From: Microcebus murinus
Taxonomy: Eukaryota > Chordata > Mammalia > Primates > Cheirogaleidae
NCBI RefSeq assembly: GCF_040939455.1
Contig: NC_134106.1
Coordinates: 73,105,001-73,169,000 of the forward strand
Direction of reading: 5' to 3'
DNA: 64,000 bases
The translations under genes and the position numbers were made by a program. Shown here in pieces: positions 33,451-45,371 of this stretch; the stretch's first letter is position 1; every line of letters starts with the position of its first letter. The notes under the pieces were generated by a model that saw nothing but the letters and a program-made list of their open reading frames with translations, was not told the origin of the DNA and ran no database searches.

Positions 33451-33918
33451 TGAGGGAAACTATTATATTGTTGACAGTAATATGTTGCAGCATCATCAGT
33501 CTCCAGGCCTCTAATGGTGAGAGAATAATCTGTCCCAGACCCACTGCCACTGAACCTCGATAAGACCCCGGGGTACAAGTTGGATGCTCCATAGATCAAG
33601 GACTTAGGAGGCTTCCCTGGTTTGTGCTGGTACCAGACTAAATTATTATTAATGCCCTGACTGGCCCGGCAAGAGATGGTGACTGTTTCTCCTGGAGATG
33701 CAGACATGGAGGATGGAGACTGGGTCATCTGGATGTCACATCTGGTACCTGAGATTGGAAACATAAAAAGAAACATGCATATAATTAATCATATTATAAC
33801 ACTACTTCCCTGAGGCAGTACTGAGCACACTGGCTGAGAACATTCCTGGTTCTCCCTCCTTACCTGGGAGGCAGAGCAGCAGGAGCCCCAGGAGCTGAGT
33901 GGGGACCTTCATGTCCAT
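33451..33918 (-). CDS. IGKV1: Germline Ig kappa V segment, Vk1-like, apparently functional
   Basis: Leader exon 33864-33918 encodes [19 protein letters not shown]; donor GTAAGG; 115-bp intron; acceptor CCAATCTCAG; V exon 33451-33748 (298 bp). The mature chain begins [23 protein letters not shown]1 is [14 protein letters not shown]2 GASNLYP, CDR3 QQYNSFP. Both Cys and the Trp of VWYQHKPG are present. Leu replaces Ser in GVLSRFSG. It is the sister of 19723 and 60643; substitutions cluster in the CDRs, as expected for germline V diversification. Confidence 0.95.
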
Positions 33919-34004
33919 GCTGTGCCCTGACAGGGACTGACTCCTGAACAGGGTGTGACCAGCCTGTTGATAAGTCTGCAGGGCAGGGGCTGTGCTGTGG
34001 GAAT

Positions 34005-34012
34005 ATGCAAAT
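34005..34012 (-). promoter_or_regulatory. Octamer ATTTGCAT, Vk1 promoter
   Basis: 86 bp upstream of the leader ATG. Confidence 0.9.
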
Positions 34013-35711
34013 CAGCAGGGGACGGGCAGGCTGGGCACAGCTGCAGGGCTGGCTCATCTCAGTGACTCAGGACAGGCCCAGGGTCCCCAGTGTCCTAGGT
34101 CAGACCAGGGCATCACAGATTCACCTGCAGACAATGTCTTTCTCCCTGGAGGACATTTTGTTAAAAAGGAAATTTGGGGGAACCTATAGTTAAAACTTGA
34201 ATTGGATGTGGAGACTACATGAAGTGATATATTTCAAAGTTGTATGGGGCGTATGTAGCAGAATATCCTTATCTATAAGGAGTATAAAGTCTTAGAGGGT
34301 GGGACTTTCAGGTATTCAACATACTGTCAAATGTTTCCAGATGTGACTCTTGGGACACCACCACTGCATCTCCTGCTCACCTTCCCAGGCCCCTCTCAGC
34401 CTTCTGGTCATCAGCCCCTTCATCTACCTACATGGTCTCTTCTGAGTGACCATCCTCCCCAGTGGGAGAACAAATGAGACCACTCATCCCCAGGTGTATA
34501 TTGAGGGCAGATTCCATTTTGGAAGGTCACCTATGTCCTCCTGGGTTCACTAGGAATGTTTGATATGACCAAAGGTGCAAGTAGGCAGGAACCTCACAAA
34601 CTCTTTCCTCACTAAATCCTCAGAGCCCTGTGTGATGTGCCACTCTCCGTGAGCTTGCAGTGGCACCTTAAGTGCCAGGCAGATGTCCCTTCAACTCTGT
34701 GATTCTTCCTGAGACAGACATCAGAGCTTCCATCTGGGTTCATATCTCACCCCCGACCCCACCAGCATTAACACCCCAACATATGAGCCACAGAGCTGTG
34801 CACTGTGCCTACAGCTGATCCCCACCACTCGCTTCCTCTTCTGATTTACTTCCTCTGCCCAACGGCTTAATATTCTTCTTCTTCTTCAAGTAAGTATTGA
34901 CTTACATAGTATCTTGTATTTATAAAAATTCTGTTCAATGTGGCGTACTACACTCACTAATTAATTCAGACTTTGTTCTTGTTTGCATATTTTAAAATGT
35001 GGTATTGGAATTCAGAAAACACCATTCTTTACTCAACCCATTTTGACTGAGAGTGTTCAAAGACTTCTGGAACTGGACTTTCATTCTTAAATAGATTTTC
35101 CAAAGTCTATCTATTAGTGAAGAAACCAAGACTGTGAAATGTTATTCTTGGCTACTCCCCTGAGAACAGTAGCATAAAGCCCTGGCCTGCTCTGGTCCTG
35201 GAGAGACACGTGTGCTGAGAATAAGGGTACAAGTGGTGAAGGGGTAAAGACAGATGTCATCATCACCAAATAGTATCTGGCTGCATATAGACTAGTGACT
35301 GTTACGCCCAGGCAATACCCAAAAATGTGCCACTGTTGTGTTTTCATGAATCAGCTTTGATTGGTTGACTGTTTTGCTAAATGAATGTAATTGACAAATG
35401 CATGCAAAGAAGAGAGGATTAAGATCAGCTTCAGGTGAGAGGATGCAGTCAGCTCTCCCTTCCTCCTGTCTGGTTGCTCAGAGGACACTTGGACCCCTCT
35501 AATCTGCTGCAGGTTCTGCTATGCTAAGGCTGCCACAGTCGATGTGGTCCCATGTATGGTGCCTGAGCCGTAGCCAGAAACTCATGGTCCAGCTGCAACT
35601 TGTTCCCCTGAGGTCTCCAACATCTTCCTCTTACACAGATTCAGAGAATACATTCTGTCTGCTCCCCAGTGAAGGAACAAATATGAGCAGCTGGGACAAT
35701 CCAAGAAGGGA

Positions 35712-35739
35712 GGATTTTGTTTAGGGCTGCACCACTGTG
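35712..35739 (-). promoter_or_regulatory. Intact 12-RSS on dead Vk2 (35740)
   Basis: CACAGTG (35733-35739), 12-bp spacer, nonamer ACAAAATCC (35712-35720). Confidence 0.9.
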
Positions 35740-36046
35740 AGAAGAAACTTTGTAGTTCGCATGAGGTCATAAACTCCTAAATCCTCAAGCTCCATCCACC
35801 TGCTGATTTTGAGTGTGAATCTGTCCCTGACCTGCTGCCACAGAACCTGTCGGAGGCCCCAGAATCCCAGGTGGTAAAGTTATAAATCATGCACCTTGGC
35901 GGTTCCCCCGGCTTCTGCAGGTACCAATGCCAATTGGTGTTTCCGTCGCTATTCAGGAGGCTCTGACCAGCGCTGCAGGAGATGGAGGCGGCTCTCCAGG
36001 GGTGACCAGCAGGGACAGTGGGGTCTGGGTCATCACAGCATCCCCA
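35740..36046 (-). pseudogene. IGKV2: Dead Vk2-like V exon without leader (unit B2)
   Basis: Same lesions as 22011: one base missing after PGEP, bases missing at the acceptor side, second Cys lost (YYC to YDL) and no leader exon upstream. It differs in keeping Trp in FR2 (HWYLQKPG), so the TGA seen in the other two copies is not in this one. After the frameshift the frame stays open through CDR1, FR2 and much of FR3 (SLLNSDGNTNWHWYLQKPGE). RSS intact. Confidence 0.92.
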
Positions 36047-36491
36047 CTGAAATAATGACAGAGAAGTACAAGGTTGTGCATAAACTTTATGAGACATACT
36101 CTCTATTTCACTATAATTTTTTTCATGCTAAATCAATTTTTGGTAATTTTGATTCAAACTCCAAAAACAAATATCCAGTTTACAAATTGAACATATTTAC
36201 AAGGCCCAAAGGAACCTCTAGTAGTCACCTTCACTATCCTTCATCACCTCTTTCTGTGTCAGAGTGTTCAGCAGAGCACAAGTTATTCTTATTCTGGAAT
36301 CTTCCTCACTCTGTCAGATCTAAATCTCACAGGCCCCATCCTGGAGGACAGGACACGCGCATCTAACAACACGCAGGGAATACACATGGGAGGCAAAGGG
36401 CCCTCTTCCTTCTCCATGCCCTGTCTGGATAGGCCAGGGCTGCCAGTCTGGACTTCATGTCTCCTCTGCAGCGTCTCCTTGCTAGAGTCTG

Positions 36492-36507
36492 CCAACAGAG
36501 GGCAGTA
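36492..36507 (+). promoter_or_regulatory. CTCF-like motif (unit B2)
   Basis: CCAACAGAGGGCAGTA, identical to the motif at 22763 and 63716. One mismatch to the CTCF core. Function inferred. Confidence 0.45.
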
Positions 36508-37519
36508 GAGGGAGAGGGGGACAAGAGCAGGAGAAGCCTCTTTGCTCCCTGTTGGTGTCTGTAATCTCTCCCCTCCCAGGAAAGCTCTTCACCTTGGCAG
36601 CTGCACTTGGTTTCAGAGGCAGAGGTTTGGGTTTCCAGGTGAGAGTGCACTGTCTCCTCAGAGATACCAGCATCCACTTGGGGAGGCCGAGGGCTTTTCC
36701 TCAGGGTTCAGAATCCTGTGTCCATGGGGGCCACCTCAAAGCTGCTGAAGTTGGACATGGTCCAGCTGACTGCACCCGGACTCACTCATATTTAAACACA
36801 TTCTTGCAACTTTTACAGGTGATTTCTCCAGAGAAAAGTGGCCCAGGTGAGCTTCTCTGTCCCCTGAAGCCTGCAGGCCTTGGGAGCCCTGTCCTGAGGG
36901 CCCCTGCGGACTGCTAAGCCCTGCTGCCTGAGAACACTGCCTCCCCCACCCCTGTGCTGCCTGCCCTCACCCCACCCCTCACCAGGACCCAGGCCTGCTG
37001 CCCACAGGCCATCTGGTCAACCTGTTTCCTGAGACAGGTCTCAGCGATTTACCCTGACTGTAGACAATTCTGCTGCCCCTCAACATTTGTGCCCTGGGGC
37101 CTCATTTGCCTTACCCTAATTCCAGTCCTGACAGAAAGAATAGAGGACATAAGATGGCTTAGGATTCTGTATGTGGGAGGGAATAATGTCCTTAGAGTAT
37201 GAAGGCAAAATAAATATGTTTTTAGAGAAGCAAAAGTTAAGAGAATTCATTGTCTTTCTGCCTGCACTGCCAGAGCAATCAGTGATCTTCAGGTGGAGAG
37301 GAATGATTCCAGAAAGAAACTCAGATATTCACATAACCATTAATAGGCTAAATATACCAGTTAAAGAAATCTTATTAAATCTAGATTGAAAAAAAACCAT
37401 ATATATTTTCTTAAAGACATAAGAACAGATAGTTTGAGAGTGGATAAAAGAGAACCAAAAGAAACCTGTTCACATCATTGCAATTGCGAATTGTGCTGCT
37501 ATAAACATTTGACTACAGG

Positions 37520-38118
37520 TGGCACAAATTTAATTTTATACTGATAAACTCATTTCTTAGAATCATGTAAATGAATTTTCAGATTCAAAAGACATCTGCA
37601 CTAGAATGTTTATAACAGCACAATTCACAATTGCAAACAATTGTGAATTGTGAATTGTTTGTGGAAACAACCCAAGTGCTCATTAATACATGAAGGGATT
37701 AATAAAATCTGGTGTAGGTTACCATGGAGTTCTACTCAGCCACAAAACAATTCTGCTCTAGCACCTCTTGTACTATCCTGGAGAGAGCTGGAGCCCATTC
37801 CACTAAGCGAAGTATTACAAGAATGGAGAAACAAGCACCACATGTACTCTCCATCAAATTGGTATTAATTGACTTAGCTGAACAACACTTAAGTGCACAT
37901 GTAGTAGTAACATTGATCGGGTGTTGAACAGTGGGGGAGTTGAATAGTGAGGGGGGAGGATGTGGGTATATTCACACCTAATGGGTGCGGTGTGCACCAT
38001 CAGGGGGATGGCCACACTTGAAGCTCTGACTCGGGTGGTGCAAACGCAATATATGTAACATAAATATTTGTACCCCTGTAATGTGCTGAAATAAAAATAT
38101 TAAATACAATAAAAATGA
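37520..38118 (+). mobile_element. L1 3' end, strepsirrhine type (unit A2), internally deleted
   Basis: Same L1 tail as at 1-985, from 'CACAAATTTAATTTTATACT' to the AATAAA tail. Its 5' part is gone: at about 37520 it joins a reversed L1 scrap ('GAATTGTGCTGCTATAAAC') that in unit B1 is about 0.95 kb away (23.77 versus 24.75 kb). Contains the palindrome at 37619-37652. Confidence 0.8.
37619..37652. repeat. Perfect 15+15 bp inverted repeat, second copy
   Basis: Same arms (CACAATTCACAATTG and its complement) and the same CAAA loop as at 494-527. Confidence 0.9.
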
Positions 38119-40082
38119 AAAATACCAAAAGGTGGCTTTATCAGCAGGTCCCTCAATGGAAATTTTCAGATATGTGATGTAGGCAGAAGGACATTTGTTA
38201 CTGATAGAAAGCTCAACATTTCTTAGATTTTAACAAGAAAACAGGTTTCTTGTCCTTTTTTCTACTTCATGCTGGCTGAGGAATGGGCATCAGGAAGCAG
38301 TGACAGTGGAAAGGGGAGGTAAAGCTGTATGCTGAGGGTGGCAGTGCCCCTGCCCACCTGAGTGACATCATCCCACCCCAAAGCCACCTCCCTACATCTG
38401 GACTGTTAAGCCAGAGACAGAGAAACCTGATCACATTTAGCCCATTGTGTTTCAAGGTTTCTTTGTAGCAGCCAATTCTGCTTTCCTCTGATTCATCTTG
38501 TATGCCCTGTCAGCTTTGGGAGACCATTTGTTTTTCACCACTTTGTATTGAGATTATATCCCTATAGAATATCAACATCATGAAGGATTATTTTATACAT
38601 CCAACCACTTGAAAGGGGTTTAGGCCTTATTCCCTGACTCATATCAAAGCAGAAACTCAAGGTCACTAGGTGTTGGCAATCACATGAGGGCTAAAGCCAA
38701 TTACAGCATTGCTTAAATCTTACTCTTCCTAGATACACTGTTTTCTCCGTTTGCATTCCAAGATACATTTTAAGTTCAATGATGCATTTGTTGGACCTTT
38801 AAATAACACATTAAGTGTCTTACACCCCATAATTTGAGGGCTCCAGTTGGCTTGATTTATATCTGAATTTAGCCCTACAACATTAATATATAAATGAAAG
38901 ACACTTTGGAATTTCAATTGCACTTGCCATTGTGTTCCTTATCTTGGAGTAGACAATAGTCTCATTCATAATTTACACACTGAGCCTTCAGAAAATCTTG
39001 TTGCTCTGTTGTTTCAATCATTATTTCAGTCTATCTCATCTTGTCATGACAAGTGACTGACATGACTCAATATTAGGACTGATAAACTTTTAGAGCAATA
39101 TTTTAAATGGAATCTAATGAAGGCATAAATTTTCTGTGCACTTACAGGAAAACCACAGAATTAAGATTTTTTAGGTCAGCATGATTTCAAATGAAAGTAA
39201 TACTTTTATGTTGTTTGAAACTTTTGTTATAACAACATAGTACCAAATTTGTCATCTCCAAAATAGTATTTAGTTTAAATACTTTTAAAATTCTTAGAAT
39301 TTTGGAGAGAAAGACATCTCATATAATTCTGTATTTTCCCTATGGTCTATGAGGTAAACTTTAGAGTCTGCATCTTTGAGTTTATGCTGTTTATTTTGAA
39401 AGCTCACTTTTGGAATTGCAAGAATCCCTTTTTATGCTGCCTAAGGTAATTGAGGCAAATAAAAGTCTTTTGGCACTATGATCTTATATCTACGAATAAT
39501 TTACTAAGTCTATTTGAATAGTCTAAAATCAAACTTGTTCACTAATTATTCTTAGCCATACTTGCCCTGAGGACAGCTTGTGTAGATGCTTTCTCAAACA
39601 CGATAGTGGAAAGGACAGTTTCCTGTGCATGGTGGAGGAGTAGCAGTGGGAAAATGAGAAAATACCAATTTCCCAAAGTTATCAAGAATTATCTTGTGAA
39701 CATAAAAACCTCAACTGGTAATTTCCACTATGTATTCAACCTGTGTGGCCACTAATCTGCATCCATTGTCTGGTTGTCAAATACAGGCAAGACAGGCTGA
39801 GGATGAGCTTTGATTTGCTCTGTCTTTCATCATAGCTGGTTGCTCACAGGGCACTTGGACCATCCGAGTTCTCCTGCTGCTCAGGCCGTGCCTAGGCTGC
39901 GCAGATGATGGGCCTTAACATGAGGGACCTGAGGAGCAGCTGAGGCTCTCAGGGGCCAGAGTTCTCACCTGCAAACTCTCCCTGATTCTCCACCAGCCTC
40001 CTCTTCTGCAGACTCAGAGGACCTGCTGAGATGCTCCCCAGAGAAGCAGCCCTTGTGGGCAGCTGGGCCTCAACAGCAGGGA

Positions 40083-40110
40083 GGTTTGTGTTCGGGGCTG
40101 TACCACTGTG
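40083..40110 (-). promoter_or_regulatory. 12-RSS of Vk2 gene at 40111
   Basis: CACAGTG (40104-40110), 12-bp spacer, nonamer ACACAAACC (40083-40091). Confidence 0.95.
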
Positions 40111-40849
40111 GGAGGATATTGTGTAGCCTGCATGCAGTAATAAACGCCGACATCCTCAGCCTCCACTCTGCTGATTTTCAATGTAAAATCTGTCCCTGAC
40201 CCGCTGCCACTGAACCTGTCTGAGACCCCAGAGAACCGGTTGGAAACCAAATAGATGAGAGGCTGTGGAGACTGGCCTGGCTTCTGCAGGAACCAATACA
40301 AATAGGTGTTTCCATTGCTATGCAGGAGGCTCTGGCTAGACCTGCAGGAGATGGAGGCCGGCTCTCCAGGGGTGACCGGCAGGGACAGTGGACTCTGGGT
40401 CATCACAATCTCCCCACTGGATCCTGGAAGAATGAGAGAGAAGTAGTACAATGTTATCCATATCATTATGAGCAATTTTCAGGATTTTTCTCATGTTATT
40501 TATTTAAAGTTATTCTTTTTTACAAACTGTGATTCATATGATACAAATAAATTTTCTAAAATGAGCCCATTACTTATTAGGCACAAGGAACTTTGTTTTA
40601 TAAAATGTTAATCACGGCCCTCATCATTGTAGTTTTTAGAGGGTTCCTTATTAGTCAAAGGTCAAAATATAAATTTCCTTCCCAGGAACAAAGACCATAT
40701 GTCCCTAACACATGGTTACAATAAAGGTGAGAAGCTGTGTCCCCTCACCCCTGAGCTCACCCACTCCCTGTCCTCCTTCCTCATCTCCTTCTTTCCTTAC
40801 CAGGGACCCAGAGCACCAGCAGCCCCAGGAGCTGAGCAGGGAGCCTCAT
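40111..40849 (-). CDS. IGKV2: Germline Ig kappa V segment, Vk2-like, apparently functional
   Basis: Leader exon 40801-40849 encodes [17 protein letters not shown]; donor GTAAGG; 377-bp intron; acceptor ATTCTTCCAG; V exon 40111-40423. The mature chain begins [23 protein letters not shown]1 is [19 protein letters not shown]2 LVSNRFS, CDR3 MQATQYPP. All anchors are present; FR3 is [20 protein letters not shown]. It is the sister of 3005 and the Vk2 gene here closest to the human IGKV2 pattern. Promoter and RSS intact. Confidence 0.96.
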
Positions 40850-40947
40850 TTTGAGAAGTTGGACTGAGGAGTCCTGGTCAGTCCAGGCCAGATTGGGGCT
40901 GAGCTTTATCTCAGACTCACAAGGGAAGGTCCTCCCTAGGGGACAGT

Positions 40948-40955
40948 ATGCAAAT
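40948..40955 (-). promoter_or_regulatory. Octamer ATTTGCAT, Vk2 promoter
   Basis: 98 bp upstream of the leader ATG. Confidence 0.9.
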
Positions 40956-43016
40956 GCCCTGGTGGGTGCAGTGGAGTGGAAACAGCCAATGGTGACTAGG
41001 AACCCCTCTTGTGAGCAAAGTGATAAAAAATTGTCTCATGCAGGAGGACAAATACAGCCGAAGTGAAATTTGTCTGTGGTAGGAAGAAGTGGGATCCAGT
41101 TATGAGTGTTTGAATGTTGGGCCAGGATACATTGAACAGTATGTGCCACTCTGAGAAAGCACAGGGACCCTGCTAATGTGTAATACATATATGTGTCTAA
41201 GGTTAACCTCTGAGAGGTGAATCCTATCCTGCTTGGACCCCTCACATCTAATCTAGATCAGGAAAGAGCCCCATCCAAACAAGTATGAATAGACACAGGA
41301 CCTCGAAATAATAGGGCGGTTTTGAGTTAGTTCAAGAGTTGTCTGTTATCTGCTGTCACCTGGGTAACTATTCGAGGATGCTAAATGCAAGTGTTAGAAA
41401 ATGTTTTCTCCAGGGACCTGGTGAAAACTCCATAGAAGTGTCTTGTCAAGGGCCTTGGCACAGAGAATATTATGTGTCTCTGATATTGGATAGCTAACAA
41501 GCTATCTTAAGTAATAGAAAAGTGGAAGAGAATTGTATCCCGCAGACAGTGAATAGAAAATTCCTGGTGATCAATATCTCATGGATGTCTCACCATAATT
41601 ACCTCACATACAGCACATTAGCCAGAGGGATTTCTTAAGGGAAGAGTTTCCTACGTTAACGGCACAGAATTAGAAAGAAATACCTACATCGTTTTCCTGA
41701 GTGTTGTTTATAAAAATGCTTTCCACACAGTCTTTCTTGTTCTGTGGAATCAAGTCCTGTGAGGGGTTCTTGTCCACTCCGAGTGAGGACCCGAGTCTCT
41801 GCCTTGTACTGTTTGTGGGGCAGCCACAGCCGTGAGCTCACAGTTCAAAAGGAAATTCTGTATGTGAGGAAAGGAAGAAGTCGATCCACAGTTTTACATC
41901 TCAGGGTCATCTGCACCTATGGTTGGCTTTCATTTGAAGATAGTCACAGCTAGGGGATGTCAGTCTATCACACAATGATCATTAAAACAGGGGAACAACT
42001 TGGCTGTTCTTCCCTTGTCAGTAGTGCACTTAGTATTGAATTGAATAGTTCATGGCAAATGGCGCCTGCACCACCTTGCTTCACAATGAGAGTCATTGTC
42101 CTGGAAAATAAAAACAAAACAAAAAAACCCTGGAACAATTAAAAGAATACTTTCTCCTGCCATGTATTCTTGGGTAGTTTAGCCCAAAGTTACACCTAAT
42201 TGATGAAGAACACAAGCAAGCAAACAAATACAGTTCTAAGTGTGATTCCACAAGAAATCTTGGTCTAAAAATCTTCTGGGAAATTAAACAAAATAAAACT
42301 TTTTAACAAGTTTGAAAGAGTTAATTTTAAAGACTAAGATTCATATTGACCTTTAAAGGTTGTATTCCATGGCAATAATATCAGTTGGCAATTACAAATA
42401 ATGATAAGAGGGTAGAATTTGCTAAAAGTTTCATATTTAACTATTTAAAATTTGTATGCTTTTATTTCATTAAATGTTGTCAGTTTTGTGTATTTGCTTT
42501 TATTCATAAGTATGCTGGCCAATTCAATTCTGGTTCTTTGTATGGACTAAGAACCTAATTAACCATAAGTGAAGAGAGTCAAAATCATCAGATGGTGAAA
42601 AGAAAAAGAAACACAAAAATAACCAAATATGCTAATTAAGAAAACACGGTGGTATGTATTATCATTGGATTGGTTTTAAAGAATTATTTTGAGAGGATGT
42701 CAAAGAATCAGTTCTACCTACTAATCAATATGAAAACTTGAACTGTGAGAAAATAAAAAACAGTAAGCAATCTCTCCCATTTTCTTTTATTACAAGTCTT
42801 CGAGAAACCTTCTTTTCAAAATATTCATTAAGACGCTTGAATTTCAGAGAGTATTGCTGTTTGGGGTGAAAATTAGTTAAACTATTAAAAGTCTGCCGTC
42901 ATGATTGGTTGTTTTACCTTATAATGTATTGCTTTTATGCATTTAGAAAGTGTAAAATCTTATAAAAATTCCTCTTTGTTCATGAAAGGCTTTAAAACTA
43001 TCTACTGATATTTATT

Positions 43017-43345
43017 GGCCGGGCACGGTGGCTCACACCTGTAATTCTAGCACGCTGGGAGGCTGAGGCAGGCTGGTTGCTCAAGGTCAGGAGTTCGAAA
43101 CAAGCCTGAGCAAGAGCGAGACCCCCGTCTCTACTATAAATACAAAGAAATTAAATGGCCAACTAATATATACAGAAAAAATTAGCTGGGCATGGTGGCG
43201 CATGCCTGTAGTCCCAGCTACTCAGGAGGCTGAGGCAGTAGGATCCCTTAAGCCCAAAAGTTTGAGGTTGCTGTGAGCTAGACTGATGCCACAGCACTCT
43301 AGTATGGGCAACAGAGTGAGACTCTGTCTCAAAAAAACCCAAAAA
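43017..43345 (+). mobile_element. Full-length strepsirrhine-type Alu
   Basis: Starts GGCCGGGCACGGTGGCTCAC, has both arms, the linker 'TTAAATGGCCAACTAATATA' typical of lemur Alus, and ends 'GAGACTCTGTCTCAAAAAAA'. Target duplication: AAAACTATC...ATTTA before it and AAAACTATCCTATGCTATTTA after it. The matching site in A0 (about 5910) is empty, so it inserted after the A duplication. Confidence 0.95.
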
Positions 43346-43960
43346 ACTATCCTATGCTATTTATAGACTCAGAGAAAGAGAATAATATTCCTAATTTTAA
43401 GCAGGAATCTCTCTCTCCTATATGTCAGTACATTCCACCCAGGCTTCAACAACAGCAGACGAAGCTGGTCACTGCATATGGCTCACTGACTATAAGAGTT
43501 AAGGGCATAAAATAATCTTCATTTGTGTCCACCTGAGCAGCAGACTGCTATGTTTCTCTAATGTGGACAAAGGTCACCTGACTCCTATAGGTAGATTATG
43601 TTGTCAAGGACTTAAGGTAGTTGTAGTCGTGTCTTCTTTGCCTGTTGCTGTCAATTTCAGATCCGTAAAATTGGAAGCAAGTATATTATTGATAGAAATA
43701 GGGAAGAGAGTCTTGGAAGTGGAATTGTTCATGTCCATTGTGTGGAGTCAGGTTTTTGGGTTGCAGAGTCAGATCCTGAATATAAGGAGTTTGAGGGACC
43801 TGGGGGATGGTCGGGGTAAAGAAAGGACCACAGGGTGGCAGTAGCACACACAAGTGTGACTGTGTGAAGTGTGACAGGTCTGCAGGGAGAAGTCCCTCTC
43901 AGAGGGGACAGTCCAGAGGCTGAGTTGCCAGGGCTGCTTCTCAGAAGGAGAGGGGACACT

Positions 43961-45343
43961 GGAGAAGGGACCCTGTGTCACTGAGCATGTCTGCCTGAAA
44001 CCATAATGTAGACACATCAGTTCCTATGATGTCCTTTCTCACTTTGTTTGGAATAAAATATGTGTGGCACGGAAACAAAAGTGCTTGAAAACTGATGTAA
44101 CTTTTTGTGACCAAATATGATAAAAGTTATGAATGAAAATGTCACTAACTTTGATGGAAGTCTGCATTCCCAATGCTTACATGGGAAACCAAAAGTTATT
44201 GTTGAATAAATGAATAACTTCACAGAAAATATAAGCAAATGACATGACTCGCTCTTGGCACTAAAATTGTTTACAGCGGGACACTGGTCCTGCAGTCAAG
44301 AGTGATGAGTGTAAAAGGAAATTATGTTCCAACCACAGTTTGGATTTTGTAGGCGGTTGAAAGGGGAGATAGACAATGCCTCTGATGCACAGTAAAGACA
44401 TTCATTCTGAGGGTGGGGTGTGATCTTGCTCATTTCATATGTCAGTTCAGTTAATGAGTAAAATATCTGTTTAATCTTTTCTCCTTACTTGAGCTTCCAT
44501 AGCTACTTTCCCTTACTCATTAGTGCCTTGGTACACTCAACTTTTGATGAAACGACTGTTATTGAGGGATTAAGGATTCTGGATTTCAACTTCCTTAGGC
44601 CTGGAGTGCTGTTCTGTTCCCAAGACAGGCAGCAAAAGATTCTGATTCCTCCTCTCACTCTGGCTAAATATTCTTCTGAGATAGTCTCTTATTCTCAAGA
44701 TTTAATTAGATGTGTACAGTCTGGTTGCCAATGAACCACTTTTTATGTATTAAAACTTGAATATCCAACACCTCCTGAATTTTCAGATAAATAATTCCAC
44801 CACAAGAGTGAAATGTAATGTTAATCTGAAGTGTCATATTTCCTGGAAGCAAAGGGGTCCTTTGGAAATGGGCTCAGTTTTTCATTCCTTCACGCACACA
44901 ACAAAATCTGAATCTGAATGGGCACTACTAAAATTCACTACAATCTGAAGCCATGGGCACTACTGTTACTTCATTTCTAAGCCATTCCCTGTGGTTCCAT
45001 ACTTATGCCCCTGTAATCCTCTTTAGTTACAATCAAGCAACTATAGTTCCAAGAAATAAATCCAAAATGTTTACTTATCAAATAGTAAAACTTGTGAAGG
45101 ACAGTTTATGTAAGTGTGTAGACAGAAAAGAAGAGGTCATCATTAACAACTGTTCACATAGTTTGAAAAATGGCTGTGGAAGAGATAAAACTTAGACATG
45201 AGGCAGCGACTCTTAAGGTTTCAGCTCTGCTGCGGGTGGGCCAGATGGCATGGTGTTGGTCAGAGCATTGCCCCAAATGCACCTGCAAAGAGCAGAAGAA
45301 GTATGCGGTATTATGCACTTTCTCTGTTCAGCCAGGCTAAGCT
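43961..45343. other. Downstream flank of the Vk6 gene
   Basis: Single-copy in this window. No exon, RNA gene or clear repeat recognised; short plus frames at 44489-45195 show no domain. Confidence 0.5.
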
Positions 45344-45371
45344 AGTTTTTGTTCTGGGTTGCAGCACAGTG
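45344..45371 (-). promoter_or_regulatory. 12-RSS of Vk6 gene (variant heptamer)
   Basis: Heptamer CACTGTG (45365-45371, one change from CACAGTG), 12-bp spacer, nonamer ACAAAAACT (45344-45352). The three most critical heptamer bases CAC are kept, so it should be usable. Confidence 0.88.

Larger units (their letters stand above)
27723..37519. repeat. Segmental duplicon B, copy B2
   Basis: Contains Vk2 (29318), Vk1 (33451), dead Vk2 (35740) and the CTCF-like motif in the same order as B1. It starts inside the GC-rich segment, joined directly to unit A1 at the shared bases near 27723. It carries the Alu fragment at 28436, shared with B3 but not B1. Intergenic parts 27840-29280, 30200-33400 and 34015-35700 show no further gene. 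Confidence 0.85.
37520..43960. repeat. Segmental duplicon A, copy A2
   Basis: Matches A0 (1-6530) through the L1 tail, the Vk2 gene and the 5' flank, apart from a full Alu inserted at 43017. No second gene is seen in 38118-40080 or 40956-43016. Confidence 0.85.
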
